Part shown: positions 24,811 through 33,656 of the stretch, piece after piece | Position numbering within the stretch: the stretch's first letter is position 1 | Layout of the letters: each line of letters opens with the position of its first letter | Assembly (NCBI RefSeq): GCF_017573545.1 | Contig: NZ_JAGEOK010000027.1 | Coordinates: 62,001 to 126,000, forward strand | Direction of reading: 5' to 3' | Length of the DNA: 64,000 nucleotides | DNA from: Actinomadura nitritigenes | GTDB taxonomy: Bacteria > Actinomycetota > Actinomycetes > Streptosporangiales > Streptosporangiaceae | Translations under genes and position numbers: made by a program | The notes under the pieces: generated by a model | Databases searched by the model: none | What the model saw: only the letters and a program-made list of their open reading frames with translations | What the model was told of the DNA's origin: nothing

Positions 24811-25531
24811 CCGGGCTCCCGTGCAACGCCGTCAGGAACCTTCACCGTGCGGGTCCCGCCCGGCCGCCACTGGGATGTCTTCGGATGGGACCATTGCGGG
24901 TCCAGAAGAAGACGACGGGCAGGGTGACCGCGAACTGCCATCGGCCCAGCGCGGCAGACGAGCGCATGTTCACCCTTTCGAGCAGGCCGAAGACGAGCCG
25001 ACACCAAGCTCGATTACCCCCGAGCCGGACCAGCAAAAGAGCGTTCCATCAAGGATCGATCAAGTCGGCGCGAGAGGCGGTCGGCCGCGAATCGGCAGCC
25101 GATCGGCCCGGGTCCGTGCAGGCACGGGGACCACGGCCCCATGCCCACACGGGCCACATACCCGGATAAGTCTGGCAAGCACCCCGATGTCATCGCTATA
25201 TCGAAGTTCACGGCACCGCCGATTCGGCAACACGCTGCTACTTCAGGCCCCTCGCCTTTCCCCTCTTGAAACAATGTGCGAATGCCTGACGACCGGTACC
25301 CGTGCTCCGCTTCCGCCATTACTGCCCTACTCGCGACAATTACGGGCTCGCCCGCCGCGCCGACCTCGACGTTCACTACCGCGGCGGGCTCGAGTCGTCC
25401 GCCGAACCGACCCGGTTCGGCCCCGGTGACCAGCCCGTGACCGGGGCGGCGGCGATGGCCGTCCGGCGCGTCCCGCCAAGCTCCCCCGCTCCGGGCCGGC
25501 ACCGGCCGGAAGCAGCGGGATCGGTAACGGC
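24811..25531. other. 721-bp stretch without a supported gene
   Basis: The gap lies between the divergent yhiM and crcB genes. It is less GC-rich around 25190-25330 and presumably holds both promoters. No open frame with convincing protein features, no strong hairpin and no complete riboswitch pattern was found. Confidence 0.6.
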
Positions 25532-26086
25532 GTGAACGGCGTACAGGACGCGGACGGCCCCGGGCACCGCCTGCATCATCTGTACCGGCGCGAGCGCGCC
25601 GAGGCCGCCGCGCTCCACAAGGGCACCGGCAAGCCCCCGCCGCCGGGGCTGGGGCCGCGCGTCCTCGCGGAGGTCGCCGCAGGCGGCGCGCTCGGCGCGC
25701 TCGCCAGGTACCTGATCAGCGAGGCGATCCCGGTGCCCGCCTCCGGGTTCCCCTGGAACACCTTCACCGTCAACATGCTCGGATGCGTGGCCATGGGCGT
25801 GCTGACCACGTACCTGCTCGGCGGGAGGCCGCACCCGTGGATCCGGCCGTTCGCGGTCACGGGCTACCTGGGCGGCTTCACCACGTTCTCGCACCTCATC
25901 GACGGCGTCTACGGACTCGGCCACGGCGGCGACCCGGGCCTGGGCATCGGCTACGCGGCCGGGAGCGTCGTCGCCGGATGGATCGCGATCGTCCTCGGGC
26001 TGGCGCTCGGGCGCAGGATCCCGCGCCGCCCGCGCGGCGGCGCCGGAGGCGGCGGAGACGACCGGCGCGGCGGAGGGCGGGCATGA
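25532..26086 (+). CDS. crcB: Fluoride exporter CrcB/Fluc, first subunit (184 aa)
   Basis: Four-helix Fluc-type fluoride channel subunit. A 45-residue N-terminal extension precedes the core. Motifs seen are AGGALGALARYLISEAI, FPWNTFTVNMLGCVAMG (the conserved Asn helix) and GYLGGFTTFSHLIDG (the TTFS Phe-box region). The C-terminus is a long Arg/Gly-rich tail. The GTG at 25532 is the only start near the end of the gap. It overlaps the second crcB by 4 bp (ATGA). Paired crcB genes usually form a heterodimer in Gram-positive bacteria, exporting fluoride across the cell membrane. Confidence 0.9.
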   Translation: MNGVQDADGPGHRLHHLYRRERAEAAALHKGTGKPPPPGLGPRVLAEVAAGGALGALARYLISEAIPVPASGFPWNTFTVNMLGCVAMGVLTTYLLGGRPHPWIRPFAVTGYLGGFTTFSHLIDGVYGLGHGGDPGLGIGYAAGSVVAGWIAIVLGLALGRRIPRRPRGGAGGGGDDRRGGGRA

Positions 26087-26454
26087 CGAGCCTCCTGGCG
26101 ATCGTGCTGGTCCTCGCGGGCGGCGCCGTCGGCGCCGTGTGCCGCTACATCCTGGACGGCTACGTCAAGGCCGCCCTCGGCAAGGCGTTCCCGTGGGGCA
26201 CGCTCTGCGTCAACGTCCTCGGTGCGGGCCTCCTCGGCGCGCTGCACGGCGCCGGAACCGGCACCTACGTCGAAGCGCTCCTGGGAACGGGCCTGTGCGG
26301 TGCGCTGACCACGTTCAGCACCTTCGAACTCGACACCGTCCACCTGATGCAGGACGGCGCGTACGGCCGCGCCGCCGTCAACGCCATCGGCAGCCTGCTC
26401 CTGGGTTTCGCCGCGTACCTGGCGCTCCACACCCTTCTCGGCCACCTCGTCTGA
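26083..26454 (+). CDS. crcB: Fluoride exporter CrcB/Fluc, second subunit (123 aa)
   Basis: A minimal Fluc subunit of four helices. It has AGGAVGAVCRYILDGYVKAA, FPWGTLCVNVLGAGLLGALH with the channel Asn, and LCGALTTFSTFELDTVHL. Its start is inside the stop of the first crcB gene, giving tight translational coupling expected for a 1:1 heterodimer. A GC-rich hairpin 52 bp after its stop probably ends transcription against the convergent ureC gene. Confidence 0.92.
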   Translation: MTSLLAIVLVLAGGAVGAVCRYILDGYVKAALGKAFPWGTLCVNVLGAGLLGALHGAGTGTYVEALLGTGLCGALTTFSTFELDTVHLMQDGAYGRAAVNAIGSLLLGFAAYLALHTLLGHLV

Positions 26455-26506
26455 TCGCGGCGCCGCCCCGGAGTGCCGCCCGGTGGAGTGCGGATGACAA
26501 CAGAGG

Positions 26507-26540
26507 CGTCGCCCGCCCACCGCTCCGGGCGCGGGCGACG
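26507..26540. terminator. Hairpin between convergent crcB and ureC
   Basis: CGTCGCCCGC (26507-26516) pairs perfectly with GCGGGCGACG (26531-26540) around a 14-base loop. No T-tract follows on either strand. Its place between convergent genes suggests a bidirectional terminator. Confidence 0.5.
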
Positions 26541-26569
26541 TCCCGCAGGTCCTCGGCGGTGCTCTTCGG

Positions 26570-28291
26570 TCAGGTGAGGAAGAACAGGCGGTTGAGCGGC
26601 AACTCCCTGGCCGGTTCGATGTGGGCGGGTTCGCCGTTCACCGACACCTTGTACGTTTCGGGGTCGACGGCGATGTCGGCGACCGTCGAGTTGCGCACCA
26701 TGTGGCGCTTGTCGACCGTCCGGCACTGGCGGATCGGCCGGATGAGCCGCTGCAGGCCGAGCCTCTCGGGCACCCCCGCCTCGATCCCGGCCTGGGACAT
26801 GAAGGTCACGCAGGTGCCCGACAGGGCGGCGGCGTGGGTGCCGAAGGTGGGCCGGTAGTAGACGGGCTGCGGCGTGGGCAGGGACGCGTTCGGGTCGCCC
26901 ATCTGGAACCAGCTGATCAGGCCGCCCTTGATCACCATGAAGGGCTTGGCGCCGAAGGAGTGCGGCTGCCACAGCACCACGTCGGCGAGCTTGCCGTCCT
27001 CCAACGATCCGATCTCGTCCGCCATGCCGCTGGCGCGGGCCGGGTTGATGGTGACCTTGGCCAGGTAGCGCAGGACCCGGAAGTTGTCGTTCCGGGAGGA
27101 GTCCTCCGGGAGGGCGCCCCGCTTGTCCTTGTTGTGGTGGGCGATCTGGAAGGCGCGGGTGACCGATTCGCCGACCCGGCCCATCGCCTGCGAGTCCGAC
27201 CCGATGATGCTGATGATGCCGAGGTCATGGAGCACGGTCTCGGCGGAGATGGTCTCGCCGCGGACCCGGCTGTCGGCGAACGCCACGTCCTCCGGCACGT
27301 CGTAGCTGAGATGGTGGCAGACCATCGTCATGTCCAGCAGTTCGTCGACCGAATTGGTGGTGTAGGGCAGCGTCGGGTTGGTGGACGCGGGGAGGATGTT
27401 GGGTTCGCCGGTCACCCGCAGGATGTCGGGAGCGTGCCCGCCGCCCGCTCCCTCGGAGTGGTAGGTGTGGATCGAGCGGCCGTTGATCGTGTTGATGGTG
27501 TCCTCGACGAAGCCCGCCTCGTTGAGGGTGTCGGTGTGGATCGCGATCTGGATGTCGTAGGCGTCCGCGACCGACAGGGACGTGTCGATGACGGCGGGCG
27601 TGGTCCCCCAGTCCTCGTGGACCTTCAGCCCGGCGGCGCCGGCGCGGATCTGCTCCTCCAGCGGCGCGGGCAGGCTGCTGTTGCCCTTGCCGTAGACCCC
27701 GACGTTGATGGGGATGTCCTCGAAGGCCTGAAGGATGCGGGCGAGGTTCCACGGGCCGGGGGTGCAGGTGGTGCCGCGGGTGCCGTCCGCGGGGCCGGTG
27801 CCGCCGCCGACCAGGGTGGTGATCCCGTTGCTCAGCGCGTGGACGGCCTGCTCGGGCGAGATGAAGTGGACGTGGGTGTCGATCGCGCCGGGGGTGGCCA
27901 CGAGGTTCTCCCCGGAGATCACCTCGGTGTCGGCGCTGATGATGAGGCGCCGGTCCACGCCGTTCTGGGTGTGGGGGTTGCCGGACTTGCCGATCCCGAC
28001 GATCCGGCCGTCCTTGATGCCGATGTCGCCCTTGACGATGCCGATCATCGGGTCCATGACCACGGCGTTGGTGATCACCAGATCGAGCGCCACCGCGCCG
28101 GTCGACGCGGGGTCGCTCGACATGCCGTCGCGGGCGGTCTTCCCGCCTCCGTACTGGGTCTCGTCGCCGTAATGGCCCTCGTTATGGTCCTTTTCCACTT
28201 CGACGACGAGGTTGGTGTCCCCGAGGTGGAAGCGGTCCCCCACCGTCGGACCGTACATCGACGCGTACTTCTGCCGACTCATGGAGGTCAT
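26570..28291 (-). CDS. ureC: Urease alpha subunit UreC (573 aa)
   Basis: The catalytic subunit that splits urea to ammonia and carbamate with two nickels. Ligand motifs are intact: [25 protein letters not shown] with the carbamylated Lys, [28 protein letters not shown] and the flap [20 protein letters not shown]. It starts [16 protein letters not shown] as usual, and the length is standard. It lies last in the locus, 105 bp after ureA, with no ureB between them, unlike the common ureA-ureB-ureC order. The ATG has an AGGT-type ribosome site. Confidence 0.96.
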   Translation of the reverse strand: MTSMSRQKYASMYGPTVGDRFHLGDTNLVVEVEKDHNEGHYGDETQYGGGKTARDGMSSDPASTGAVALDLVITNAVVMDPMIGIVKGDIGIKDGRIVGIGKSGNPHTQNGVDRRLIISADTEVISGENLVATPGAIDTHVHFISPEQAVHALSNGITTLVGGGTGPADGTRGTTCTPGPWNLARILQAFEDIPINVGVYGKGNSSLPAPLEEQIRAGAAGLKVHEDWGTTPAVIDTSLSVADAYDIQIAIHTDTLNEAGFVEDTINTINGRSIHTYHSEGAGGGHAPDILRVTGEPNILPASTNPTLPYTTNSVDELLDMTMVCHHLSYDVPEDVAFADSRVRGETISAETVLHDLGIISIIGSDSQAMGRVGESVTRAFQIAHHNKDKRGALPEDSSRNDNFRVLRYLAKVTINPARASGMADEIGSLEDGKLADVVLWQPHSFGAKPFMVIKGGLISWFQMGDPNASLPTPQPVYYRPTFGTHAAALSGTCVTFMSQAGIEAGVPERLGLQRLIRPIRQCRTVDKRHMVRNSTVADIAVDPETYKVSVNGEPAHIEPARELPLNRLFFLT

Positions 28292-28396
28292 TCGATTGCA
28301 CCTTTCCTGGAGAAGATACTTTTGTGCGCCTCGTGCTTCCGCGGGCCCGGCGGCCCGAGACCGCTCCGGCGGACGGCCGGGTGATCCGCGGGCCGG

Positions 28397-28705
28397 CTAC
28401 TGCGCGCCGATCGGGTCGTGGCAGGAGATCAGCTTGGTGCCGTCGTCGAAGACGGCCTCGACCTGCAGCAGCGGCAGCATCTCGCGGACTCCGGGCAGCA
28501 CCTTGTCGGGCCCCAGCACCTGCTTGCCCAACTCCATGCAGTCGGCGACGGACTTGCCGTCCCGGGCGGCCTCGACGACCTCGTGGGTGATCAGCGCCAC
28601 CGCCTCGCTGTAGTTCAGCTTCAGCCCGCGATCGCGCCGCTTGATGGCCATCTGCGCGACGGTGAAGATGACCAGGCGGTCCATCTCTCGTGGCGTGAGA
28701 TTCAC
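28397..28705 (-). CDS. ureA: Urease gamma subunit UreA (102 aa)
   Basis: Complete short-type gamma subunit: LTPREMDRLVIFTVAQMAIK, RRDRGLKLNYSEAVALITHE and a C-terminus ending HDPIGAQ. The GTG at 28705 is chosen over longer starts because it gives the canonical NLTPRE opening and follows AAGGAT. It is separate, not fused to UreB. There are 186 bp between it and ureD, enough for a promoter, so ureA-ureC may be transcribed partly on their own. Confidence 0.95.
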   Translation of the reverse strand: MNLTPREMDRLVIFTVAQMAIKRRDRGLKLNYSEAVALITHEVVEAARDGKSVADCMELGKQVLGPDKVLPGVREMLPLLQVEAVFDDGTKLISCHDPIGAQ

Positions 28706-28891
28706 CGGCGATCCTTTCGATGAGTATGTACGGAAAGACCCCAGGCGGCGGTGCCGACGTCTCGCGGGCATGAGCCGTGGACGATATGGCCGCGAGCCGG
28801 ACGGAAGGGCGACCCGATATCCTGATCTCCGTTATCGCGCACCGGAAAGCCAAGGGCGCCTCATGACTCCCCAATGATCAAGTCGCCGCGG

Positions 28892-29866
28892 TCAGCGGCC
28901 GGCGGGGTGCTCCGGCGCGGGTACGTCGAGCAGCAGCCGCCGCACCGCGTCCCACGTCCGGGCGTAGGCCGAGTCGACCTCCGGGGACCGGTCGCCGAGC
29001 ATCCGGGCCCATGCCCCGCAGCCGCCGGGCAGCACGCTCGCGCCGCCGCGCAGCCCCGTACCGGCGATCGCGGCGTTCATGGCGCCGGCGACCTCGCTCG
29101 CCGGCGCCATCTCGGTGACGACGTACAGGGTGGCCATCACCCCGAAATCGGCCAGCACGGCGGGACCGGTCACCGCACGCTCACCGGGGACGAGCCGGAG
29201 GGGATCCGCGAACAGGAGGCGGCCTTGGCCGTCCCGGACTTCCAGGTCCGTGCAGTACGCGGAGTAGGCGTGCCGTTCGCCGCGCGCGAGCCGTCCCGCC
29301 ATCAGCTTCTCACCCAGGACGACCGTCGCGCGGGCGCCGACGGTGACGTTCATCTGCTGGTAGAACCGTGAGTCGCCGAACGGGATCGTGGTCGCGGGCA
29401 GGTACTCGACGTAGCTGTCCGGCCCGGCCTTCAACTCGACGACCTGGGTCGCGTAGTCGTGTTCCATCCGGTACAGGCGCGTGGCGGTCTGGGTCGTGAA
29501 ATGCGCCGACGTCCCCGGCCCGCACTCCAGCCCGATGCGGTAGCGGTCGCCCTGGAGCACCCCGCCCCCGGACGACAGGAACATGACGTACGGCATGTCG
29601 GGCAACGCGGCGTCCAGGAGCAGCGGGCGGGCGATGTGCAGCGGCGCCTTCTGGTAGCGGCGGGTCAGCTCGGTCCGCCCGCCCGCCAGCGCGAATCCCA
29701 GTTCCAGCACGCCGACCTTGCCGGCCGCGCCGACCGGCAAGGTGTCGGGAACCGCCGCGTACCGCGCCACCGCGGGCGGAACCCGCTCCGGAGCGCAGTG
29801 CGCCGGGGTCGTCCGGTCGGGCCGGACCGGGCCGGCGGTGTCCGTCACCGGCCCGCCGGAGGTCAT
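28892..29866 (-). CDS. ureD: Urease accessory protein UreD (324 aa)
   Basis: UreD scaffolds nickel insertion with UreF and UreG. Recognisable blocks are LTRRYQKAPLHIARPLLLDA, FLSSGGGVLQGDRYRIGLEC and TQTATRLYRMEHDYATQVVE, followed by YLPATTIPFGDSRFYQQMNV. The ATG at 29866 overlaps the ureG stop (ATGA) and is preferred over an in-frame ATG at 29881. The first 45 residues are Pro/Thr-rich. It is the last of a coupled accessory run (ureF-ureG-ureD) before a gap leading to ureA. Confidence 0.92.
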   Translation of the reverse strand: MTSGGPVTDTAGPVRPDRTTPAHCAPERVPPAVARYAAVPDTLPVGAAGKVGVLELGFALAGGRTELTRRYQKAPLHIARPLLLDAALPDMPYVMFLSSGGGVLQGDRYRIGLECGPGTSAHFTTQTATRLYRMEHDYATQVVELKAGPDSYVEYLPATTIPFGDSRFYQQMNVTVGARATVVLGEKLMAGRLARGERHAYSAYCTDLEVRDGQGRLLFADPLRLVPGERAVTGPAVLADFGVMATLYVVTEMAPASEVAGAMNAAIAGTGLRGGASVLPGGCGAWARMLGDRSPEVDSAYARTWDAVRRLLLDVPAPEHPAGR

Positions 29867-30498
29867 CCCGCCGGTGAGCACAGCGCCTCCCGGCGTCCCA
29901 GCACGAAGTCCGCGACCTCCGGGACGCCGGTTCCGGTGAGGCAGTTGGTCAGCACGACCGGGCCGTCGCCCCGCACCGCGCGCGCGTCACGTTCCATGAC
30001 CGACAGGTCGGTGCGCACGTACCGCGCGATGTCGATCTTGTTGATGACGAGGAGGTCGGAGTCGGTGGTGCCCGGGCCGCGCTTGCGCGGCATCTTCTCC
30101 CCCTCGGCGGTGTCCAGGACGAACACGTACACGTCGGCCAGGGCCGGGCTGAAGGTGAGGGTCAGGTTGTCCCCGCCGCTCTCGAACAGCAGCACGTCGA
30201 TGTCGGGGAAGCGGTCGAGCAGCTCGGCCGCCGCGGCCAGGTTCATCGTCGGGTCGTCCCGGACGGCCGTGTGCGGGCAGGACCCCGTCTCCACGCCGAC
30301 GACCCGCTCGGCGTCCAGCATCCCGGCGAGCGTCCGGCGGACGTGCTCCGCGTCCTCCTGCGTGTAGATGTCGTTGGTGATCACGCCGGGGCGGTGGCCC
30401 CGGGCGACCAGGAGCGGCACCAGCGCCTCGATGAGGGCGGTCTTCCCCGACCCCACCGGCCCGCCGACGCCGACCTTGTACACCTCTTCCAGTTCCAT
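29863..30498 (-). CDS. ureG: Urease accessory GTPase UreG (211 aa)
   Basis: SIMIBI-class GTPase that delivers nickel to urease. It has a P-loop GVGGPVGSGKTALIEALVPL, the nickel-binding metal site ESGGDNL preceded by a CPH motif (GVETGSCPHTAVRDDPTMNL), and the G4 motif NKIDIA. No His-rich N-terminus is present in this copy; the start at 30498 gives MELEEVYKVGVGG. It follows ureF by 25 bp and overlaps ureD. The neighbouring CbiX-like protein carries the His-rich stretch that UreG or UreE often have. Confidence 0.95.
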   Translation of the reverse strand: MELEEVYKVGVGGPVGSGKTALIEALVPLLVARGHRPGVITNDIYTQEDAEHVRRTLAGMLDAERVVGVETGSCPHTAVRDDPTMNLAAAAELLDRFPDIDVLLFESGGDNLTLTFSPALADVYVFVLDTAEGEKMPRKRGPGTTDSDLLVINKIDIARYVRTDLSVMERDARAVRGDGPVVLTNCLTGTGVPEVADFVLGRREALCSPAG

Positions 30499-30523
30499 GT
30501 CGTCCCCCTGGACGTCGATCGGA

Positions 30524-31231
30524 TCAGGTGGCGAACAGGCGCGCCTCGGCCCGTTCGTGCTCGGCGGCGACGGCGTCCGCGGCCGGGAGCGAGGCGTGCA
30601 GGTCCCGCGGGTCGCGGGCGGCCAGCGCCGCGTCCGCCGCCGCGACCAGCTTCGGCCGGACCTCCCGCAGCAGCGCCTGCGCCCGCCGGAAGTCGATCCG
30701 GCCGAGCCGCACCGCCGCCGACGTGCACCCCGCCGCGAACGCGTACAGGTCACCCGCCACGGCGTTCCGCGCGGGCACGCCGAGCCCCGCGTGCACGGTG
30801 CCCACGACGACCGCGTGGTTGCCCGGCGTCGCACCGTCCGCGACGAGGCGGGCCAGCCGGGCCGCCGTGGCCGAGCCGAACGCGGGAGCGGCCGTGTCCA
30901 GCACCTGCCGCCCGGTGCGCACGGAGGCCGCCCGCTGCTCCCGGTTGAGCTTGATCGCGTGGAGCCTGCGATCGGTCTCCACGAGCGCGTCCCAGTCCCC
31001 GGCGGTCACCGCCCGGTGCGCGAGCACCAGCGCCGCCGCGTCGGCGGTCCCGGCGGCCCGCACCAGGTCGCGGATCAGGTCGTACAGGCCGTCCACGCCG
31101 AAGGCGCGGAGCTGGAAATGGCCCTCCACCCCGTGCGACAGGGTGTACAGACCGCTGGGGAATCCGGAGTCGGTCAGCTGCAACTGCGCCAGCAGCGGCT
31201 CCAGCGCCTCAGTGGTCGCCGGTCGATGCAC
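30524..31231 (-). CDS. ureF: Urease accessory protein UreF (235 aa)
   Basis: All-helical UreF, which couples UreG GTPase action to the UreD complex. Visible blocks are [60 protein letters not shown] and [20 protein letters not shown]. Length is usual. Its start overlaps the ureB stop by 23 bp, so ureB-ureF are translationally coupled, an unusual neighbour pair. Confidence 0.92.
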   Translation of the reverse strand: MHRPATTEALEPLLAQLQLTDSGFPSGLYTLSHGVEGHFQLRAFGVDGLYDLIRDLVRAAGTADAAALVLAHRAVTAGDWDALVETDRRLHAIKLNREQRAASVRTGRQVLDTAAPAFGSATAARLARLVADGATPGNHAVVVGTVHAGLGVPARNAVAGDLYAFAAGCTSAAVRLGRIDFRRAQALLREVRPKLVAAADAALAARDPRDLHASLPAADAVAAEHERAEARLFAT

Positions 31232-31607
31232 CGTGCGCCTCGGTGTCCTGGTATCCCCTCTTGCGCAGCCGGACGAGCGCCTCCCTGCGCGCGGCCGAGG
31301 AGCGGACGCTCCCGTCCAGCAGCCCGCCGAACCCGACGATGCGCAGCCCGCCGCCGTACTCGACGAGCTGCACCTCCTTGGTGTCGCCGGCCTCGAACCG
31401 GACGGCGGTGCCCGCCGGAATGTCGAGCCGCATTCCGAAACTCTTGTCGCGATCGAAGCTCATCGCCCGGTTGACCTCGAAGAAATGGAAATGCGAGCCG
31501 ATCTGGACGGCCCGGTCACCGGTGTTGTGCACGGTCAGCGTCTCCCGGCGCTGACCGGCGTTGAGCTCGATCTCCCCGTCCCCGAACATGTAACCGCCGT
31601 TCGCCAT
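31209..31607 (-). CDS. ureB: Urease beta subunit UreB (132 aa)
   Basis: Separate beta subunit with all main blocks: [80 protein letters not shown] and the GFGGLLDG end. A GGAGGAG ribosome site lies about 8 bp before the ATG at 31607. It sits at the head of the accessory genes, more than 2.5 kb from ureA and separated by ureF, ureG and ureD, rather than between ureA and ureC. Its first 92 bp overlap the 3' end of the CbiX-like gene in another frame. Confidence 0.94.
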   Translation of the reverse strand: MANGGYMFGDGEIELNAGQRRETLTVHNTGDRAVQIGSHFHFFEVNRAMSFDRDKSFGMRLDIPAGTAVRFEAGDTKEVQLVEYGGGLRIVGFGGLLDGSVRSSAARREALVRLRKRGYQDTEAHGASTGDH

Positions 31608-32430
31608 GCGCGGTCTCCTCCCCCGGTGTCGTCCTCGTGAATTCCGGCAGATCGTCGTGACGGTGCGGTGCGTCCTCCCCGCCGTGCCCGTGGCCATGCC
31701 CGTGCCCGTGCCCGTGGCCGTGTTGCGCGGCCGCGGCGAGGCCGTCGTCGCGGTTCCGGCTCCACCGGCGCTCCGCCTCGGCCGCGCGGTCGCGGACCAG
31801 CGCCGTGAGCGCCGCCGTTCCCAGCAGTGGCCCGGCGACGCGGTCCGCCGCGGGGCACGGCGGGAGCGGGACCAGCGAAGCGGGCACCAGCACCACCTCA
31901 CCGGCACCCAGCCGGCGGCAGCGCTCCACACCCTCGGCCACGTCCGGATCACCCTCCGTCAAGGCGACCTCTACCCAGCGCACGGGCAGATACCGCCTGA
32001 CCAGCCGTGCGACCTTGAAGAGTTCCGCGTCCGCCTCCGGGTCCGCCGCCCGTGCCACCAGCAGCACCGCGGCGCGGGAGTCCCCGTCGCGGATGTCCCC
32101 GTCGCGTACGGCCCGCAGGACCGCCGCCCGGATCCACCCGATCAGGTGCGTGATCGTGCCGAGCGGCGGGGCGAGCAGCAGGTCGCCCGGCCGGTCGCGC
32201 CCCGCCCAGGCCAGCGTCTGCGCGGCCGTCGGCCCGAGAACGGGGTCCCGGCCCAGCGTCATCGGCACCACCACGGCGCGCGCACGGTCTCGCAGGGCGG
32301 TCCTGAGTCCCCGTCCGGGGTCGTGGATCCCCCCGGCGCCGGGCAGGGGAACGCCGCCCCGCGGGACGTGCGCGGGAAGGCTCTCATGCCCGCCGACCAT
32401 CAGCACGGCGCGGCCCCCCGGCCCGGTCAC
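31516..32430 (-). CDS. CbiX/sirohydrochlorin-chelatase-like protein with His-Gly repeat (304 aa)
   Basis: The first 250 residues resemble two CbiX/SirB-like halves: [16 protein letters not shown] at the start, [33 protein letters not shown] and [14 protein letters not shown] segment of seven HG pairs follows ([15 protein letters not shown]) and then HRHDD, a strong metal-binding tail. The GTG start overlaps the urea-channel stop (GTGA). The C-terminal 30 residues overlap ureB in another frame, so the true stop could lie earlier if a sequencing slip exists. Between urea channel and ureB it is likely a nickel store or chaperone substituting for UreE; chelatase activity is uncertain. Confidence 0.72.
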   Translation of the reverse strand: MTGPGGRAVLMVGGHESLPAHVPRGGVPLPGAGGIHDPGRGLRTALRDRARAVVVPMTLGRDPVLGPTAAQTLAWAGRDRPGDLLLAPPLGTITHLIGWIRAAVLRAVRDGDIRDGDSRAAVLLVARAADPEADAELFKVARLVRRYLPVRWVEVALTEGDPDVAEGVERCRRLGAGEVVLVPASLVPLPPCPAADRVAGPLLGTAALTALVRDRAAEAERRWSRNRDDGLAAAAQHGHGHGHGHGHGHGGEDAPHRHDDLPEFTRTTPGEETAHGERRLHVRGRGDRAQRRSAPGDADRAQHR

Positions 32431-33407
32431 GCGGTCCGCCGGAGCCTGGACAGGGTCGGCACGGCGGCCAGGAAGACCCAGGTGACCAGGACGAACGGCC
32501 AGGTCAGCGCATGACCGCCGATGATTCCGAACGTGTTGGTGATGGCGGGCGTCGTCACCGCGGCGGTCGCCGCCCCGATCGCCGCGTAGCCGAGGGAGAC
32601 GGGCCCCAGCGCGACGAACGTCCCGGCCAGCGCGATTCCGGTCAGCACCGCGTTGTAGCCGTACAGGCCCGCACCGAGGTTCGCCGCCTGCGCTCCGAGC
32701 CACCAGCCCATCAGCAGGCCGATCAGGCTCGCCGCGCACGCGACCGCCGCGACCGTCCTGCTCGAGACCGCCAGGCCGACCAGGAAGATCAGCCCCACGT
32801 ACCACTTGTCCTGGAAGAAGATCTGCCCGAACCCGTTGAAGAAGCCGTGCCAGACGTCCGTCCACGAGACCGCCGTGCCCGGATGGGCGACCGCCGGCGC
32901 GACGTTGCGCGGATGGCGGACCCACACCCGGTGGAAGGACGGCGCCGCGATCAGCATCAGCAGCGTGACCACGCAGAACGGCGCGGTCAGCGCCGGCAGG
33001 TCGTACGACTTGAGCAGGACGTTCAGCGCCGAGTTGACCATGCTGGCCCCGATCGCGGCGCCGATGACCACGAGGGCCGTCACCCAGCTCGTTCCGAGGT
33101 ACAGCACCAGGCCGACCCCCACGAGCGTCCCGGAGAACCCTTCGAGACCGGCCGAGATCCGGTCCCGGGGGACTCCGAGCAGCCACGCGGTGAGGGTGGC
33201 CGTGACGCAGCCGAGCAGCCCGAAGGCACCGAACTGCCATCCGCCGACGAAGAGGGCGGCGAGAAAGATGAGCCCGGTCCAGTGGCCGGGCTGGAAGTCG
33301 ACCTGGGCCACACCCCGGAGGATCGCCAGGACTCCGTCCCTGATCCGGTCCGCCGGCGGGCGCGGCGGCTCACCGCGCGCGCCCGCCGACGTCGGCGGTG
33401 AGTCCAT
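32427..33407 (-). CDS. Urea transporter/channel, UT family (326 aa)
   Basis: About ten membrane helices with two similar halves, as in bacterial UT proteins such as dvUT and ApUT. Recognisable: GVAQVDFQPGHWTGLIFLAA, LGVPRDRISAGLEGFSGTLV and LGAGLYGYNAVLTGIALAGT, which carry the LxGYN-type selectivity motifs. It passes urea down its gradient for urease. The ATG at 33407 follows GGAGAGG. It heads the minus-strand urease locus and is divergent from the ammonium transporter. Confidence 0.9.
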   Translation of the reverse strand: MDSPPTSAGARGEPPRPPADRIRDGVLAILRGVAQVDFQPGHWTGLIFLAALFVGGWQFGAFGLLGCVTATLTAWLLGVPRDRISAGLEGFSGTLVGVGLVLYLGTSWVTALVVIGAAIGASMVNSALNVLLKSYDLPALTAPFCVVTLLMLIAAPSFHRVWVRHPRNVAPAVAHPGTAVSWTDVWHGFFNGFGQIFFQDKWYVGLIFLVGLAVSSRTVAAVACAASLIGLLMGWWLGAQAANLGAGLYGYNAVLTGIALAGTFVALGPVSLGYAAIGAATAAVTTPAITNTFGIIGGHALTWPFVLVTWVFLAAVPTLSRLRRTA

Positions 33408-33446
33408 GGACGCCTCTCCTATCGCGGAATGGACCGCATGGCGATC

Positions 33447-33490
33447 GACGGCGCCCCATGCGGAGGACGGCGCCCCATGCGGAGGACGGC
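33447..33490. repeat. 19-bp tandem repeat in the urea-channel/ammonium-transporter gap
   Basis: GACGGCGCCCCATGCGGAG occurs at 33447-33465 and 33466-33484, with six bases of a third copy. It lies within the 249-bp shared promoter region and could bind a regulator or be a slippage duplication. Confidence 0.7.
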
Positions 33491-33656
33491 ATCCAGCAGA
33501 GTTCCCCGAAGGCCAATGCCACAACAACCCGCTGCCGCCAACGTTTGGTCAAGTCCAGAAATCAGGAGTTTGCCCCATCCTGGCCGTGCAACAAATAGGA
33601 CTGAAAGCATCCCCGCCGCGATCCCGGCGAGGCAAGAAACGACCGATAGGCCCGAT

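Noticed and set aside
25455-25531. Possible fluoride (crcB) riboswitch before the crcB pair, because GGCGATGG occurs upstream
   Set aside because: The GGCGATGG start is present but the conserved internal AAC/GCC segment and the later TGATG-type segment with P1 pairing could not be found, so the fold is not supported.
31695-31735. Alternating GC-rich hexamer repeat as a CRISPR or regulatory repeat
   Set aside because: It is simply the codon repeat for the His-Gly tract of the CbiX-like protein.
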